A stretch of 64,000 nt of DNA from Paractinoplanes toevensis (lineage in GTDB: Bacteria; Actinomycetota; Actinomycetes; Mycobacteriales; Micromonosporaceae): contig NZ_BOQN01000133.1 in assembly GCF_018332695.1 (NCBI RefSeq), forward strand, positions 1 through 64,000, in the 5' to 3' direction. The notes under the pieces are model-generated. The model saw only the letters and a list, made by a program, of their open reading frames with translations, searched no databases and was not told where the DNA came from. Shown here piece by piece: positions 6,989 through 17,239 of this stretch. Position 1 is the stretch's first letter. Every line of letters begins with the position of its first letter. The position numbers were made by a program, and so were the translations under genes.

Positions 6989-9900
6989 TCAGACCGTGCT
7001 CAGCACGGTGGCGACCTCCGGCTGGTGCAGCACGGTGTGGTGGGTGCCGGGAACGGCGTGGTGGGTGAGGGCCTTTCCGGCGTACGCCGTCCAGGCCGCG
7101 ACCTGCTCGTCCTGGCCGTCGCCCGCGCTGAGCAGCACCACCGGCGCCGGGCACGGGCTCAGCTCGTGTGCGGCCAGCATCCGGGCGTTCGCGGCGAACA
7201 CCGCCACCCGGCGGCGAAGCTCGTCACGGATTCCGGTGGGCACCGAACCGCCCGCCTCCAGCCGCTCGAGCACCAGCTCGACGCGGTCCGGCGAGTCGAG
7301 CTCGGCCCGGTTCAGGTCCGGCGTCGCGGTGCCGGAAACCCCGGCCACGTCGCCGGCGAACGCGATCAGCAGGTCCACATCGGACGGCGGCTCGGCCGGC
7401 ACCGGCACCGAGCTGTCGATCAGCACCACCACCGGGACGGTGCCGCCCGCCTCGCGCAGCCGCGCCGCGACCTCCAGCGCGAGAATGCCACCCATCGACC
7501 AGCCGGCCAGCCGGTACGGTCCGTCGGGGCGGGCCCGGCGGATGGCCTCGGCGTATCGTGCCGCAACCGCGCTGAGCTCGGTCGCCGGGGCCTCGCCGTG
7601 CAGGGCGGGGTCCTCGATGCCGATCACGGGGGTGTCCACCGCACCGGCCAGCGCCTGATACGGCGCGACCGAGCCACCTACGGCGTGGATCAGGAAGAGC
7701 GGTGCACCCTGCCCGGGTCGTAGTTCCACCAGCTCCGACGTTCCCGCCGGCCCGGGCCGGTCGTCGGCCAGCCGGGCGAGCCCGGCCAGCGAGGGGGCCG
7801 CATAGAGGCGGCGGACGTCGAGGTCGGCGTGCAGTTCTTCGCGTACGGCGTTGCGCAGCCGGACCACCTGCAGCGAGTTGCCGCCCAGGTCGAAGAACGT
7901 GTCGTGCAAGCCGATCCGGTCCAGGGGCACGCCGAGCAGGTCATGCCAGATGCGCGCGAGGGCCCGTTCGGTGTCGGTGCCCGGCGGGACGTGGGTGCGC
8001 TCCCGCGCCTGCGGGGTGGGCAGCTTGGCGTGGTCGAGTTTGCCGTTTCCGGTCAGCGGCAACGCCTCCAGCTCGATCACATGAGCCGGAACCATGTGCA
8101 ACGGCAACCGCTGCATCAGCTGCTCCCGCACTCCCGCCGCGGGGCCGACCACGTAACCGACCAGCGCGGCCTGCGGCGTGCCGGGCTGATCCACGGTGAC
8201 CACCGCCTGCCGGACACCGTCGACAGCGGCCAACGCGTGCTCGACCTCCGCCAGCTCGATCCGCAGTCCCCGGATCTTCACCTGCCGATCACGGCGACCC
8301 AGGAATTCCAGGTTGCCGTCCGAACGCCACCGGACCACGTCACCGGTGCGATACATCCGTTCACCCGTGAACGGATCCGGCAGGAACCGCTCTGCGGTCA
8401 AACCGGGCCGATTCGCGTAACCCCGCGCCAGCCCGTCACCACCGATGAACAACTCCCCCGCCACCCCGACCGGCACCGGCTGCAGACGCTCGTCCAGAAC
8501 GTAGACACGGTGATTGGTCATCGCCCGACCGATCGGCGGCGACTGACGCACACCGCCGGTCGGACACCGGTAATCGACACACGCCACCGTTGCTTCGGTT
8601 GGGCCGTAACCGTTGTGGAACTCCCGCGTCGGCGACACCCAACGGTTCACCAACTCAGCCGGGAAAGCTTCGAGGCCGACGAACAACGCCCGCAGATCAG
8701 TCAACGGCTCCGGATTCAACAGCCGCAGCACCGCCGGCGGGAGGTCCGCCACGGTGACCCGTGAGCTTTCCAGCAGCGCTTGGAGCTTGTCGGGGTCCAG
8801 GAGGGTCTCGCGGGGAGCGGTCACCACGGCGGCACCACTGCCGAGGGCGGCGAAGATGTCGAACACGCTCACGTCGAACGCCGGGTTGGCGAACTGCAGA
8901 AGCCGATCGCCGGGCTTGAGCCCGAACAGCTCCCTCGCGTTCTGCACGAAGCTGGCCGCGGCCCGGTGGGAGATCATCACGCCCTTGGGCTTACCGGTCG
9001 AACCCGAGGTGTAAATGATGTACGCCAGGTCATCCGGCGACACCTTGGTGTGCACCGGCCCGACCTCGGTCTGCGGCGCGGTGTCCAGGTGCCACTGTTT
9101 CAGCTGCGGCGGCAGATCCCCCGCCAGCGCGGACGTAGTCACCACCGCGATCGCCCCGGCATCCGCCAACTGCGCGGCCCACCGCGCCGGCGGCTGCTGC
9201 GGATCCAACGGCAACCACGCACCACCGGCCTTCAACACCCCCAACTCCGCGACCGGCAGCTCCGGGCCGCGATCGAGGAGAACACCCACCACCTTCCCGC
9301 GATCGACTCCCAGATCACGCAACGCGACCGCCACCCGATCGGCAGCCACGCTCAGATCGGCGTACGAAAGCTCGTCGATGACCGCCGGAGCATCCGGAGT
9401 CCGGGCAACCCACTCGGCCACCAAATCGTGCAGCAGCAACGCATCCCGGGCCGCCGGCCGCGGGTTCCAGCCCTGGATCTCCGCCCATTCGGCCTCGGCC
9501 AGCAACGGCAGGGTCGCCACCCGGGCCTCCGGGTCGGCGATGCCCAGCCGCAGGGCACGCTCGAAATGCCGCACCAGGCGCAGCATCCGGTCCTCATCGA
9601 ACAGCTCCGTCGAATACTCGACCTGGACGGTGAGGGTCTCGCGTTCGATGACCGTCACGCCCACGTCGAAGCGGGCCTGGGTGCCCGTCACGTCGACCGG
9701 CTCGGCGCGCAGCCCCGGAAGCCGGAAGTCGGCGCCGCTGGTGCCCTCGGCCTGCAGCGTCAGGCTGACCTGGAACAGCGGGTTGCGGCCGGGCACCCGC
9801 TCCGGTTTGAGGGCGTCCACCACCATGCCGAACGGCACGTCCTGGTGGCCCAGCGCACCCAGCACCGACTCCGAGCAACGGCCTACCAGCTCACCGAACG

Positions 9901-12900
9901 TGGCCTCGCCGGCGGCATCGGCCCGCAGCACCACCGTGTTCGCGAACAGGCCGACCAGGTCCTCGGTCTCGGTGCGGGTGCGGCCCGAGAAGATCGAGCC
10001 GACGACCACGTCGGACTGCCCGGTCCAGCGGGTCAGCACCGACACGAAACCGGCCTGCAGAACGGCCAGCAGTGAGGTGCCGGTCGAGCGGGCCAGCGCG
10101 CGCACCCCGGCGGCCACGTCCGGGTCGAGGGTCTGTTCCAGCAGTGCGCCGGCCCCGGTGGGCTCGGCCGGGCGCGGGCGGTCGGCCGGAAAGTCCAGCA
10201 CCGGCGCGCCGTCGAGACGTTCCCGCCAGTACGTCAGCTGGGCGTCGAGAACCGCGCGTCCGGCCTCGGACTGCTGCCAGGCGGCGTGGTCCACCGGCTG
10301 CACGGCCGGTGCCGGCAGCGAGCGGCCCTCGTAGAGCGCCGCGAGGTCGCGCGCCAGCACGCCCACCGACCAGCCGTCGGTGATGATGTGGTGCATCGCC
10401 AGCACCAGCACGTGGTCGGTCTCGGTCACGCGGGCCAGACCGAGGCGCAGCTGCGGACCGGACGCCATGTCGAACGGCCGCATGACCTGTTCGGTCGCCC
10501 AGTCGTGCACCCGCTCGGACGGCACCGGCTGGGCGTCGAGTGGCAGGTCGGCCGGGGCCGGTTCGATGATCTGCCGGGGGACGCCGTCGACGGTGACGAT
10601 CCGGGTGCGCAGCGCCTCGTGCCGTCCGACCAGGGCGGTGAGGGCGCGGCGCAGGGCGGGAAGGTCGAGCCGGCCGTCCAGGCGCAGCACGATCGGCAGG
10701 TGGTAGAGGGCCGATTCGGGGTCCGCCTCGTGCAGGAACAGCAGGCCTTCCTGCTGCGGCGAGAGCGGCTGCGGCCGGTCGCGGTCGACGATGGTAAGCG
10801 CCTCGGCCCCGGCCTCGGCCGGGCCGGCCGCGTCGATCCGCGCGGCGAGATCCCGCAACACCGGGTGGGTGAAGAGGGTCGCGGCATCGAGGTCGGTGCG
10901 CAGCTTTTCGCGTACGGCGTTGCGCAGCCGAACCACCTGCAGCGAGTTGCCGCCGAGCTCGAAGAAGCTGTCCGTCCCGCCGATTTGGTCGAGCGGGGTG
11001 CCGAGCAGGTCGTGCCAGATGCCGGCGATGGCCCGCTCGGTGTCGGTGGCCGGCGGCCGGTGCTCCTGGGCCGCCGTGCTCGGGGCGGGCAGTTTGGCGT
11101 GGTCGAGTTTGCCGTTTCCGGTCAGCGGCAACGCGTCCAGCTCGATCAGGTGGGTCGGGACCATGTGCAGCGGCAGCCGTCGCATCAGCGCTTCGCGCAC
11201 TCCGGCGACCGGCCCGACGACGTAGCCGACCAGCGCCGCTTTGGGGGTGCCCGGCTGGTCCACGGTGACCACCGCCTGCCGCACACCGTCGACAGCGGCC
11301 AACGCGTGTTCGACCTCCGCCAGCTCGATCCGCAGTCCCCGGATCTTCACCTGCCGATCCCGGCGACCCAGGAACTCCAGGTTGCCGTCCGAACGCCACC
11401 GCACGACATCACCGGTGCGATACATCCGCTCGTCGGTAAACGGGTCGGGCAGGAAGCGCTCGGCGGTCAGGCCGGGCCGGTTCGCGTAGCCGCGGGCGAG
11501 GCCGTCACCGCCGATGAACAGCTCCCCGGCGACGCCTACCGGGACGGGTTGCAGACGCTCGTCCAGAACGTAGACGCGGTGGTTGGTCATCGCGCGGCCG
11601 ATCGGTGGCGACTGCCGCACACCGTCGGTCGGGCACCGGTAATCGACGCACGCCACGGTGGCTTCCGTCGGGCCGTAACCGTTGTGGAACTCCCGACTCG
11701 GCGACACCCAACGGTTGACCAGCTCGGCCGGGAAAGCTTCGAGGCCGACGAACAACGCCCGCAACTCCGTCAACGGCTCAGGATCCAACAGCCGCAGCAC
11801 CGCCGGCGGGAGGTCGGCGACCGTCACACCCTGCATCAGTTGTTGCAGACGATCGGGGTCGAGGAGAGTCTCACGCGGAGCGGTCACCACCGCAGCGCCA
11901 CTACCCAGAGCGGCGAAGATGTCGAACACACTCACGTCGAACGCCGGATTCGCGAACTGCAACAACCGATCGCCCGGCTTCAACCCGAACAGCTCACGGG
12001 CGTTCTGCACGAAACCCGCCGCCGCCCGATGCGAGATCATCACGCCCTTGGGCTTACCGGTCGAACCCGAGGTGTAAATGATGTACGCCAGATCATCCGG
12101 CGACACCCTCGTGTGCACCGGCTCGACATCGGTCTGCGGCGCGGTGTCCAGATGCCACTGCTTCACCCGCGGCGGCAGATCCCCCGCCAGCGCGGACGTA
12201 GTCACCACCGCGATCGCCCCGGCATCCGCCAACTGCGCGGCCCACCGCGCGGGCGGCTGCTGCGGATCCAACGGCAACCACGCACCACCGGCCTTCAACA
12301 CCCCCAACTCCGCGACCGGCAGCTCCGGGCCGCGATCGAGGAGAACACCCACCACCTTCCCGCGATCGACTCCCAGATCACGCAACGCGACCGCCACCCG
12401 ATCGGCAGCCACGCTCAGATCGGCGTACGAAAGCAGGTCGTCGTTGTTTATGACGGCGGGTGCGTCGGGCGTCCGGGCAACCCACTCGGCCACCAAATCG
12501 TGCAGCAGCAACGCATCCCGGGCCACCGGCTCCGGGTTCCAGCCCTGAATCTCCGCCCACTCCTCCGGCGCCAGCAACGGCAGGGTCGCCACCCGGCCCT
12601 CCGGGTCGGCGATACCCAGCCGCAGGGCACGCTCGAAATGCCGCACCAGGCGCAGCATCCGGTCCTCATCGAACAGCTCCGTCGAATACTCGACCTGCAC
12701 CTCGAACGTCTGGTCCGGCTGCTCGATCACGGTCACGCCCACGTCGAACCGCGCCCGGGTGCCGGTCACCTCGACCGGCTCCACGCGGGTGCCGGGCAGC
12801 CGGAAACCGGCGTTGCTGGTGGCCGCGGCCTGCAGCGTCAGGCCCACCTGGAACAGCGGATTGCGGCCCGGCACCCGCTCCGGCTTCAGCGCGTCCACCA

Positions 12901-13996
12901 CCATGCCGAACGGCACGTCCTGGTGGCCCAGCGCACCCAGCACCGACTCCGAGCAACGCCGCACGAGGTCACCGAACGTCGGGTCGCCGGCCGCGTCGAC
13001 GCGCAGCACGACCGTGTTGGCGAAGTAGCCGACCAGCGGCTCGATGTCGGCCCGGGTGCGGCCGGACAGGACCGTGCCGGTCACCACGTCCGGCTGGCCC
13101 GACCAGCGCGACAGCACCGTGACGAAACCGGCCTGCAGGACCGGCAGCAACGAGGTTCGGGACGAGCGGGCCAGCGCGCGGACGGCCGTGGATACGTCCG
13201 GGTCGAGCCGGTGCCGCAGTACGGCGCCGGCGCCGGTGGGGTTGGCCGGGCGCACCCGGTCGGACGGGAAGTCCAGCACCGGGGCGCCGTCCAGGTGGGT
13301 GCGCCAGTAGTCGAGCTGTTCGTTCAGGTGGGCGCCGGTCACCCGGCCGCGCTGCCAGGCGGCGTAGTCGACGGGCTGGATCCGCAGCTCCGGCCGTGTC
13401 TCGCCGGCGTAGAGCGCGGCCAGGTCATCGGCAAACACTCCGGCCGACCAGCCGTCGGTGACGATGTGGTGCATCAGGAGGACGAGGACGTGCTCGTCCG
13501 GGCCGAGCCGGACCAGGCCGGTCCGCAACATCGGACCGGCGGCCAGGTCGATGGGGCGTTGCCCCTCCGCGTCCACCAGGGCGTGCAGCCGCTCCTCGCG
13601 CTCCGGGGCGGGCCGGTCGGCCAGGTCGGTGACCGGGAGGGGCCAGCGCGCCGGGGCGGGCAGAACACGCTGGTACGGGCCGCCGGCGTCGGATCCGAAG
13701 ACGGTGCGCAGGCTCTCGTGCCGTTCCGCCAGGGCCCGGAACGCCTCCTCCAGCGCCGGCACGTCCACCGGGCCGTGCAGGCGCAGGGCGATCGGCACGT
13801 TGTAGACCGGCGATCCCGGGTCCAGCTGGTTCAGCAGCCACAGTGATTCCTGCTGGTGGGAGAGGATATGCCGGTCGCGCCGGGGCACCACCTCGATGGT
13901 GTCCGGGCCGGCCGCCGCCTGCCGGCGTTTCCGCAGGGCCAGTACGGCGCGGCGCTTCTCCTCGAGGGTCATCGCGCCGAGATCTGTCGTGCTCAC
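6989..13996 (-). CDS. NRPS, two modules with release domain: C-A-PCP-C-A-PCP-TE
   Basis: A 2335-residue synthetase. Condensation domains carry MHHIVTDG (about residue 175) and MHHIITDG (about 1201). Adenylation domains carry YTSGSTGKPKG (about 640 and 1660), NGYGPTEA and the invariant Lys in LTGNGKLDH. Carrier domains carry GGNSLQ (about 1017 and 2038). The thioesterase has GWSMGG (about 2165). By eye against GrsA, both A domains give the pocket D-V-F-D-F-G-G-V-A-K, identical to that of the upstream NRPS. An Asp at the third variable pocket position suggests a basic side chain, which would suit an AmCP-derived diamino acid. No epimerase is present. The GTG at 13996 overlaps the upstream stop (GTGA); an in-frame ATG about 8 codons later is possible. 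Confidence 0.92.
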   Translation of the reverse strand: MSTTDLGAMTLEEKRRAVLALRKRRQAAAGPDTIEVVPRRDRHILSHQQESLWLLNQLDPGSPVYNVPIALRLHGPVDVPALEEAFRALAERHESLRTVFGSDAGGPYQRVLPAPARWPLPVTDLADRPAPEREERLHALVDAEGQRPIDLAAGPMLRTGLVRLGPDEHVLVLLMHHIVTDGWSAGVFADDLAALYAGETRPELRIQPVDYAAWQRGRVTGAHLNEQLDYWRTHLDGAPVLDFPSDRVRPANPTGAGAVLRHRLDPDVSTAVRALARSSRTSLLPVLQAGFVTVLSRWSGQPDVVTGTVLSGRTRADIEPLVGYFANTVVLRVDAAGDPTFGDLVRRCSESVLGALGHQDVPFGMVVDALKPERVPGRNPLFQVGLTLQAAATSNAGFRLPGTRVEPVEVTGTRARFDVGVTVIEQPDQTFEVQVEYSTELFDEDRMLRLVRHFERALRLGIADPEGRVATLPLLAPEEWAEIQGWNPEPVARDALLLHDLVAEWVARTPDAPAVINNDDLLSYADLSVAADRVAVALRDLGVDRGKVVGVLLDRGPELPVAELGVLKAGGAWLPLDPQQPPARWAAQLADAGAIAVVTTSALAGDLPPRVKQWHLDTAPQTDVEPVHTRVSPDDLAYIIYTSGSTGKPKGVMISHRAAAGFVQNARELFGLKPGDRLLQFANPAFDVSVFDIFAALGSGAAVVTAPRETLLDPDRLQQLMQGVTVADLPPAVLRLLDPEPLTELRALFVGLEAFPAELVNRWVSPSREFHNGYGPTEATVACVDYRCPTDGVRQSPPIGRAMTNHRVYVLDERLQPVPVGVAGELFIGGDGLARGYANRPGLTAERFLPDPFTDERMYRTGDVVRWRSDGNLEFLGRRDRQVKIRGLRIELAEVEHALAAVDGVRQAVVTVDQPGTPKAALVGYVVGPVAGVREALMRRLPLHMVPTHLIELDALPLTGNGKLDHAKLPAPSTAAQEHRPPATDTERAIAGIWHDLLGTPLDQIGGTDSFFELGGNSLQVVRLRNAVREKLRTDLDAATLFTHPVLRDLAARIDAAGPAEAGAEALTIVDRDRPQPLSPQQEGLLFLHEADPESALYHLPIVLRLDGRLDLPALRRALTALVGRHEALRTRIVTVDGVPRQIIEPAPADLPLDAQPVPSERVHDWATEQVMRPFDMASGPQLRLGLARVTETDHVLVLAMHHIITDGWSVGVLARDLAALYEGRSLPAPAVQPVDHAAWQQSEAGRAVLDAQLTYWRERLDGAPVLDFPADRPRPAEPTGAGALLEQTLDPDVAAGVRALARSTGTSLLAVLQAGFVSVLTRWTGQSDVVVGSIFSGRTRTETEDLVGLFANTVVLRADAAGEATFGELVGRCSESVLGALGHQDVPFGMVVDALKPERVPGRNPLFQVSLTLQAEGTSGADFRLPGLRAEPVDVTGTQARFDVGVTVIERETLTVQVEYSTELFDEDRMLRLVRHFERALRLGIADPEARVATLPLLAEAEWAEIQGWNPRPAARDALLLHDLVAEWVARTPDAPAVIDELSYADLSVAADRVAVALRDLGVDRGKVVGVLLDRGPELPVAELGVLKAGGAWLPLDPQQPPARWAAQLADAGAIAVVTTSALAGDLPPQLKQWHLDTAPQTEVGPVHTKVSPDDLAYIIYTSGSTGKPKGVMISHRAAASFVQNARELFGLKPGDRLLQFANPAFDVSVFDIFAALGSGAAVVTAPRETLLDPDKLQALLESSRVTVADLPPAVLRLLNPEPLTDLRALFVGLEAFPAELVNRWVSPTREFHNGYGPTEATVACVDYRCPTGGVRQSPPIGRAMTNHRVYVLDERLQPVPVGVAGELFIGGDGLARGYANRPGLTAERFLPDPFTGERMYRTGDVVRWRSDGNLEFLGRRDRQVKIRGLRIELAEVEHALAAVDGVRQAVVTVDQPGTPQAALVGYVVGPAAGVREQLMQRLPLHMVPAHVIELEALPLTGNGKLDHAKLPTPQARERTHVPPGTDTERALARIWHDLLGVPLDRIGLHDTFFDLGGNSLQVVRLRNAVREELHADLDVRRLYAAPSLAGLARLADDRPGPAGTSELVELRPGQGAPLFLIHAVGGSVAPYQALAGAVDTPVIGIEDPALHGEAPATELSAVAARYAEAIRRARPDGPYRLAGWSMGGILALEVAARLREAGGTVPVVVLIDSSVPVPAEPPSDVDLLIAFAGDVAGVSGTATPDLNRAELDSPDRVELVLERLEAGGSVPTGIRDELRRRVAVFAANARMLAAHELSPCPAPVVLLSAGDGQDEQVAAWTAYAGKALTHHAVPGTHHTVLHQPEVATVLSTV

Positions 13997-16900
13997 CTGG
14001 TCTCCTCGCTGAGCAACCGGTCGAGTTCCGCCTCGGACAGGCCGGCGATCTCCTCTTCCAGCTCGACTTCGGCCGTCGCGGCGCGGGACCGTTCGGCGTC
14101 GATCGCCGCGGCCAGTTCGGCGAGGACCGGGCGGGCGAAGAGCGTCCGCAGTTCCACCGTGGTCCGGAGGGCGTCGGCGATCCGGGCGGTCAGCCTGGTC
14201 GCCTGCAGGGAGTTGCCGCCGAGGTCGAAGAAGCTGTCGGTGGCGCCGATCTGGTCGAGCGGGGTGCCGAGCAGGTCGTGCCAGATGCCGGCGATCGCGC
14301 GCTCGGTGTCGGTGCCCGGCGGCCGATGCTCCTGGGCGACCGTGTTCGGGGCGGGCAGCTTGGTGTGGTCGAGCTTGCCGTTCCCGGTCAGCGGCAACGC
14401 ATCCAGCTCGATCACATAGGTCGGGACCATGTGCAACGGCAGCCGCTGCATCAACTGCTCCCGCACCCCGCCGGCCGGCCCGACGACATAACCGACCAGG
14501 GCGGCCTGCGGTGTGCCGGGCTGGTCGACGGTGACGACCGCCTGTCGCACACCTTCGACGGCAGTCAGCGCGTGCTCGACCTCGGCCAGCTCGATCCGCA
14601 GTCCCCGGATCTTCACCTGCCGGTCCCGACGGCCCAGGAACTCCAAGTTGCCGTCCGAACGCCACCGCACGACGTCACCGGTGCGATACATGCGCTCGCC
14701 GGTGAACGGATCCGGCAGGAACCGCTCCGCCGTCAGCCCGGGCCGGTTGGCATAACCCCGCGCCAGGCCGTCACCGCCGATGAACAACTCCCCCGCGACC
14801 CCGACGGGCACGGGTTGTAGATGTTCGTCGAGGACATAGACGCGGTGGTTGGTCATCGCACGGCCGATCGGCGGCGACTGTTCCAGACCGGTCGGCGGAC
14901 ACTTGTAATCCACACATGCCACGGTGGCTTCCGTCGGGCCGTAACCGTTGTGGAACTCTCGAGTCGGCGATACCCAACGGTTGACCAGCTCGGCCGGGAA
15001 AGCTTCGAGGCCGACGAACAACGCCCGCAGGTCGGTCAGCGGCTTCGGATCCAGCAGTCGCAGCACCGCCGGGGGCAGGTCAGCCACGGTGACTCGTGAG
15101 CTTTCCAGAAGGTCCTGGAGCTTGTCAGGGTCGAGGAGAGTCTCGCGCGAGGCGGTCACCACCGCGGCACCGCTGCCCAAGGCGGCGAAGATGTCGAACA
15201 CACTCACGTCGAAAGCCGGATTGGCGAACTGCAGAAGCCGATCGCCCGGCTTCAACCCGAACAACTCACCGGCATTCTGCACGAAACTCGCGGCCGCCCG
15301 ATGCGAGATCATCACGCCCTTGGGCTTACCGGTCGAACCCGACGTGTAGATGATGTAGGCCAAATCGTCCGGCGACACCTTGGTGTGCACCGGCTCGACC
15401 TCAGTCCGCGGTGCGGTGTCCAGATGCCACTGAGGCAGGTCGGCCGGCAGATCGGCAGCGAGCGCGGACGTCGTCACCACCGCGATCGCACCGGCATCCT
15501 CGAGCTGTGCGGCCCAACGGGCGGGCGGCTGCTGTGGATCCAACGGCAGCCAAGCACCACCAGCCTTCAACACACCCAACTCCGCGACCGGCAGACCCGG
15601 GCCACGGTCCAGGAGAACACCCACCACCGTCCCGCGATCGACTCCCAGATCACGCAACGCGACCGCCACCCGATCGGCAGCCACGCTCAGATCGGCGTAC
15701 GAAAGCAGGTCGTCGTTGTTTATGACGGCGGGTGCGTCGGGCGTCCGGGAAACCCAGTCGGCCACCAGATCGTGCAGCGAACCCTCGCGAGCCAGCGGCG
15801 GCGGGTTCCAGCCCTGGATCTCGGCCCACTCCTCGGGCGCCAGCAACGGCAGCGTCGCCACCCGCGCCTCCGGGTCGGCGATACCCAGCCGCAGCGCACG
15901 CTCGAAATGCCGCACCAGGCGCAGCATCCGGTCCTCATCGAACAGCTCGGTCGAATACTCCAGCCAGACGCTCAGGGACCCGTCGGGCGCCTCGTCGACC
16001 TGGAAGGCCATGTCGAAGCGGGCGGTGCCGTTGTCGGCGGGCACCGGTTCGACGCTCAGGTCACCGAGCCGGAACCGGTCGAGGATGGCATCGGTGAGCA
16101 GGGTGAAGCTGATCTGGAAGAGCGGGTTGCGGCCCGGCACCCGATCCGGCTTCAGCGCGTCCACCACCGCGCCGAACGGCACGTCCTGGTTGCCCAGCGC
16201 GTCGAGCACCGCGTCCGAGCACCGGCGGGCGACGTCGGCGAACGTGGGATCGCCGTCCACCCCGACCCGCAGCACCGCCGAGTTGGCGAAGAAGCCCACC
16301 ATCGACTCGGTCTCCGGCCGGGTGCGGCCGGACAGTACCGAGCCGATCACCACGTCGGACTGGCCCGACCAGCGGGACAGCACCGTGACGAAACCGGCCT
16401 GCAGCACCGCGAGAAGCGTGACGCGCAGGCACTGGGCCAGTTCCCGGACGCCGGCGGCCACGGCCGGGTCGAGCTTCTGGCGGACCACGGCCCCGGTGCC
16501 GGCCGGGGCGGCCGGGCGGGGCCGGTCGGCCGGGAAGTCGAGCACCGGCAGGTCGGTCAGCTGCCCGCGCCAGTACTCCAGCTGGCGGTCGAGCACCTCG
16601 CGGCCGGCCGCGGACTGCTGCCAGGCCGCGTGGTCCACCGGCTGGACGGCCGGCTCGGGCAGCGTCCGGCCCTCGTAGAGCGCCGCGAGTTCGCGCGCCA
16701 TCACCCCGACCGACCAGCCGTCGGTGACGATGTGGTGCATGACCAGCAGCAGCACGTGCTCGTCCTCAGCCACCCGGGCCAGGCCGGTGCGCAGCAGCGG
16801 CCCCTCGGCCAGGTCGAACGGGCGCCGCACCTCGGCCGCGAGCCAGTCGGCCAGGCGGTCGCCGGCGAGGTCGGTGACGGGCAGTTCCCAGGTCTCCGGG

Positions 16901-17232
16901 GCCGGGCTGATCACCTGGTACGGCGATCCGTGCTCGGCCCGGAACGTGGTGCGCAGGCTCTCGTGCCGGACGACCAGCCCGCGCAGCGCCTCGCGCAGCG
17001 CTTCCCGGTCGAGGGTGCCGCGCAGGCGCAGCGCGAACGGCACCTGATAGGTGGCCGCGCCCGGGTCCAGCTGGTGCAGCAGCCACTGGTATCGCTGCTG
17101 CTTGGACACGGGCAGATAGCCCTCGCGCGGGATCCGCTCGATGGTGTTGCGCCGGGCCGCCTCCGCACGCCGGCGACGCTGCCGCAGGTCGGCAAGCGCC
17201 CGCTTGGTGTCGTTGACACTCCCCGTCGTCAT
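13993..17232 (-). CDS. NRPS, one module: C-A-PCP
   Basis: A 1079-residue synthetase. The condensation domain (about 40-450) has an intact HHIVTDG at about residue 164. The adenylation domain (about 470-960) has YTSGSTGKPKG near 629 and NGYGPTEA near 764. The carrier domain has GGNSLQ near 1004. The A-domain pocket reads D-V-F-D-F-G-G-V-A-K, the same as both domains of the next NRPS. The N-terminal C domain implies an upstream donor, for which the free-standing A-PCP protein at 22394-24172 is the obvious candidate. GGGGAG precedes the ATG 7 bp after the aminotransferase stop. The charged C-terminal tail after the PCP may dock to the next protein. Confidence 0.92.
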   Translation of the reverse strand: MTTGSVNDTKRALADLRQRRRRAEAARRNTIERIPREGYLPVSKQQRYQWLLHQLDPGAATYQVPFALRLRGTLDREALREALRGLVVRHESLRTTFRAEHGSPYQVISPAPETWELPVTDLAGDRLADWLAAEVRRPFDLAEGPLLRTGLARVAEDEHVLLLVMHHIVTDGWSVGVMARELAALYEGRTLPEPAVQPVDHAAWQQSAAGREVLDRQLEYWRGQLTDLPVLDFPADRPRPAAPAGTGAVVRQKLDPAVAAGVRELAQCLRVTLLAVLQAGFVTVLSRWSGQSDVVIGSVLSGRTRPETESMVGFFANSAVLRVGVDGDPTFADVARRCSDAVLDALGNQDVPFGAVVDALKPDRVPGRNPLFQISFTLLTDAILDRFRLGDLSVEPVPADNGTARFDMAFQVDEAPDGSLSVWLEYSTELFDEDRMLRLVRHFERALRLGIADPEARVATLPLLAPEEWAEIQGWNPPPLAREGSLHDLVADWVSRTPDAPAVINNDDLLSYADLSVAADRVAVALRDLGVDRGTVVGVLLDRGPGLPVAELGVLKAGGAWLPLDPQQPPARWAAQLEDAGAIAVVTTSALAADLPADLPQWHLDTAPRTEVEPVHTKVSPDDLAYIIYTSGSTGKPKGVMISHRAAASFVQNAGELFGLKPGDRLLQFANPAFDVSVFDIFAALGSGAAVVTASRETLLDPDKLQDLLESSRVTVADLPPAVLRLLDPKPLTDLRALFVGLEAFPAELVNRWVSPTREFHNGYGPTEATVACVDYKCPPTGLEQSPPIGRAMTNHRVYVLDEHLQPVPVGVAGELFIGGDGLARGYANRPGLTAERFLPDPFTGERMYRTGDVVRWRSDGNLEFLGRRDRQVKIRGLRIELAEVEHALTAVEGVRQAVVTVDQPGTPQAALVGYVVGPAGGVREQLMQRLPLHMVPTYVIELDALPLTGNGKLDHTKLPAPNTVAQEHRPPGTDTERAIAGIWHDLLGTPLDQIGATDSFFDLGGNSLQATRLTARIADALRTTVELRTLFARPVLAELAAAIDAERSRAATAEVELEEEIAGLSEAELDRLLSEETR

Positions 17233-17239
17233 GTCGCTG

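Noticed and set aside
10286-13846. Very long plus-strand open frame (1186 codons) opposite the NRPS
   Set aside because: It is the GC-rich antisense shadow of conserved NRPS domains; the protein is low-complexity Arg/Gln/His-rich and resembles no family.
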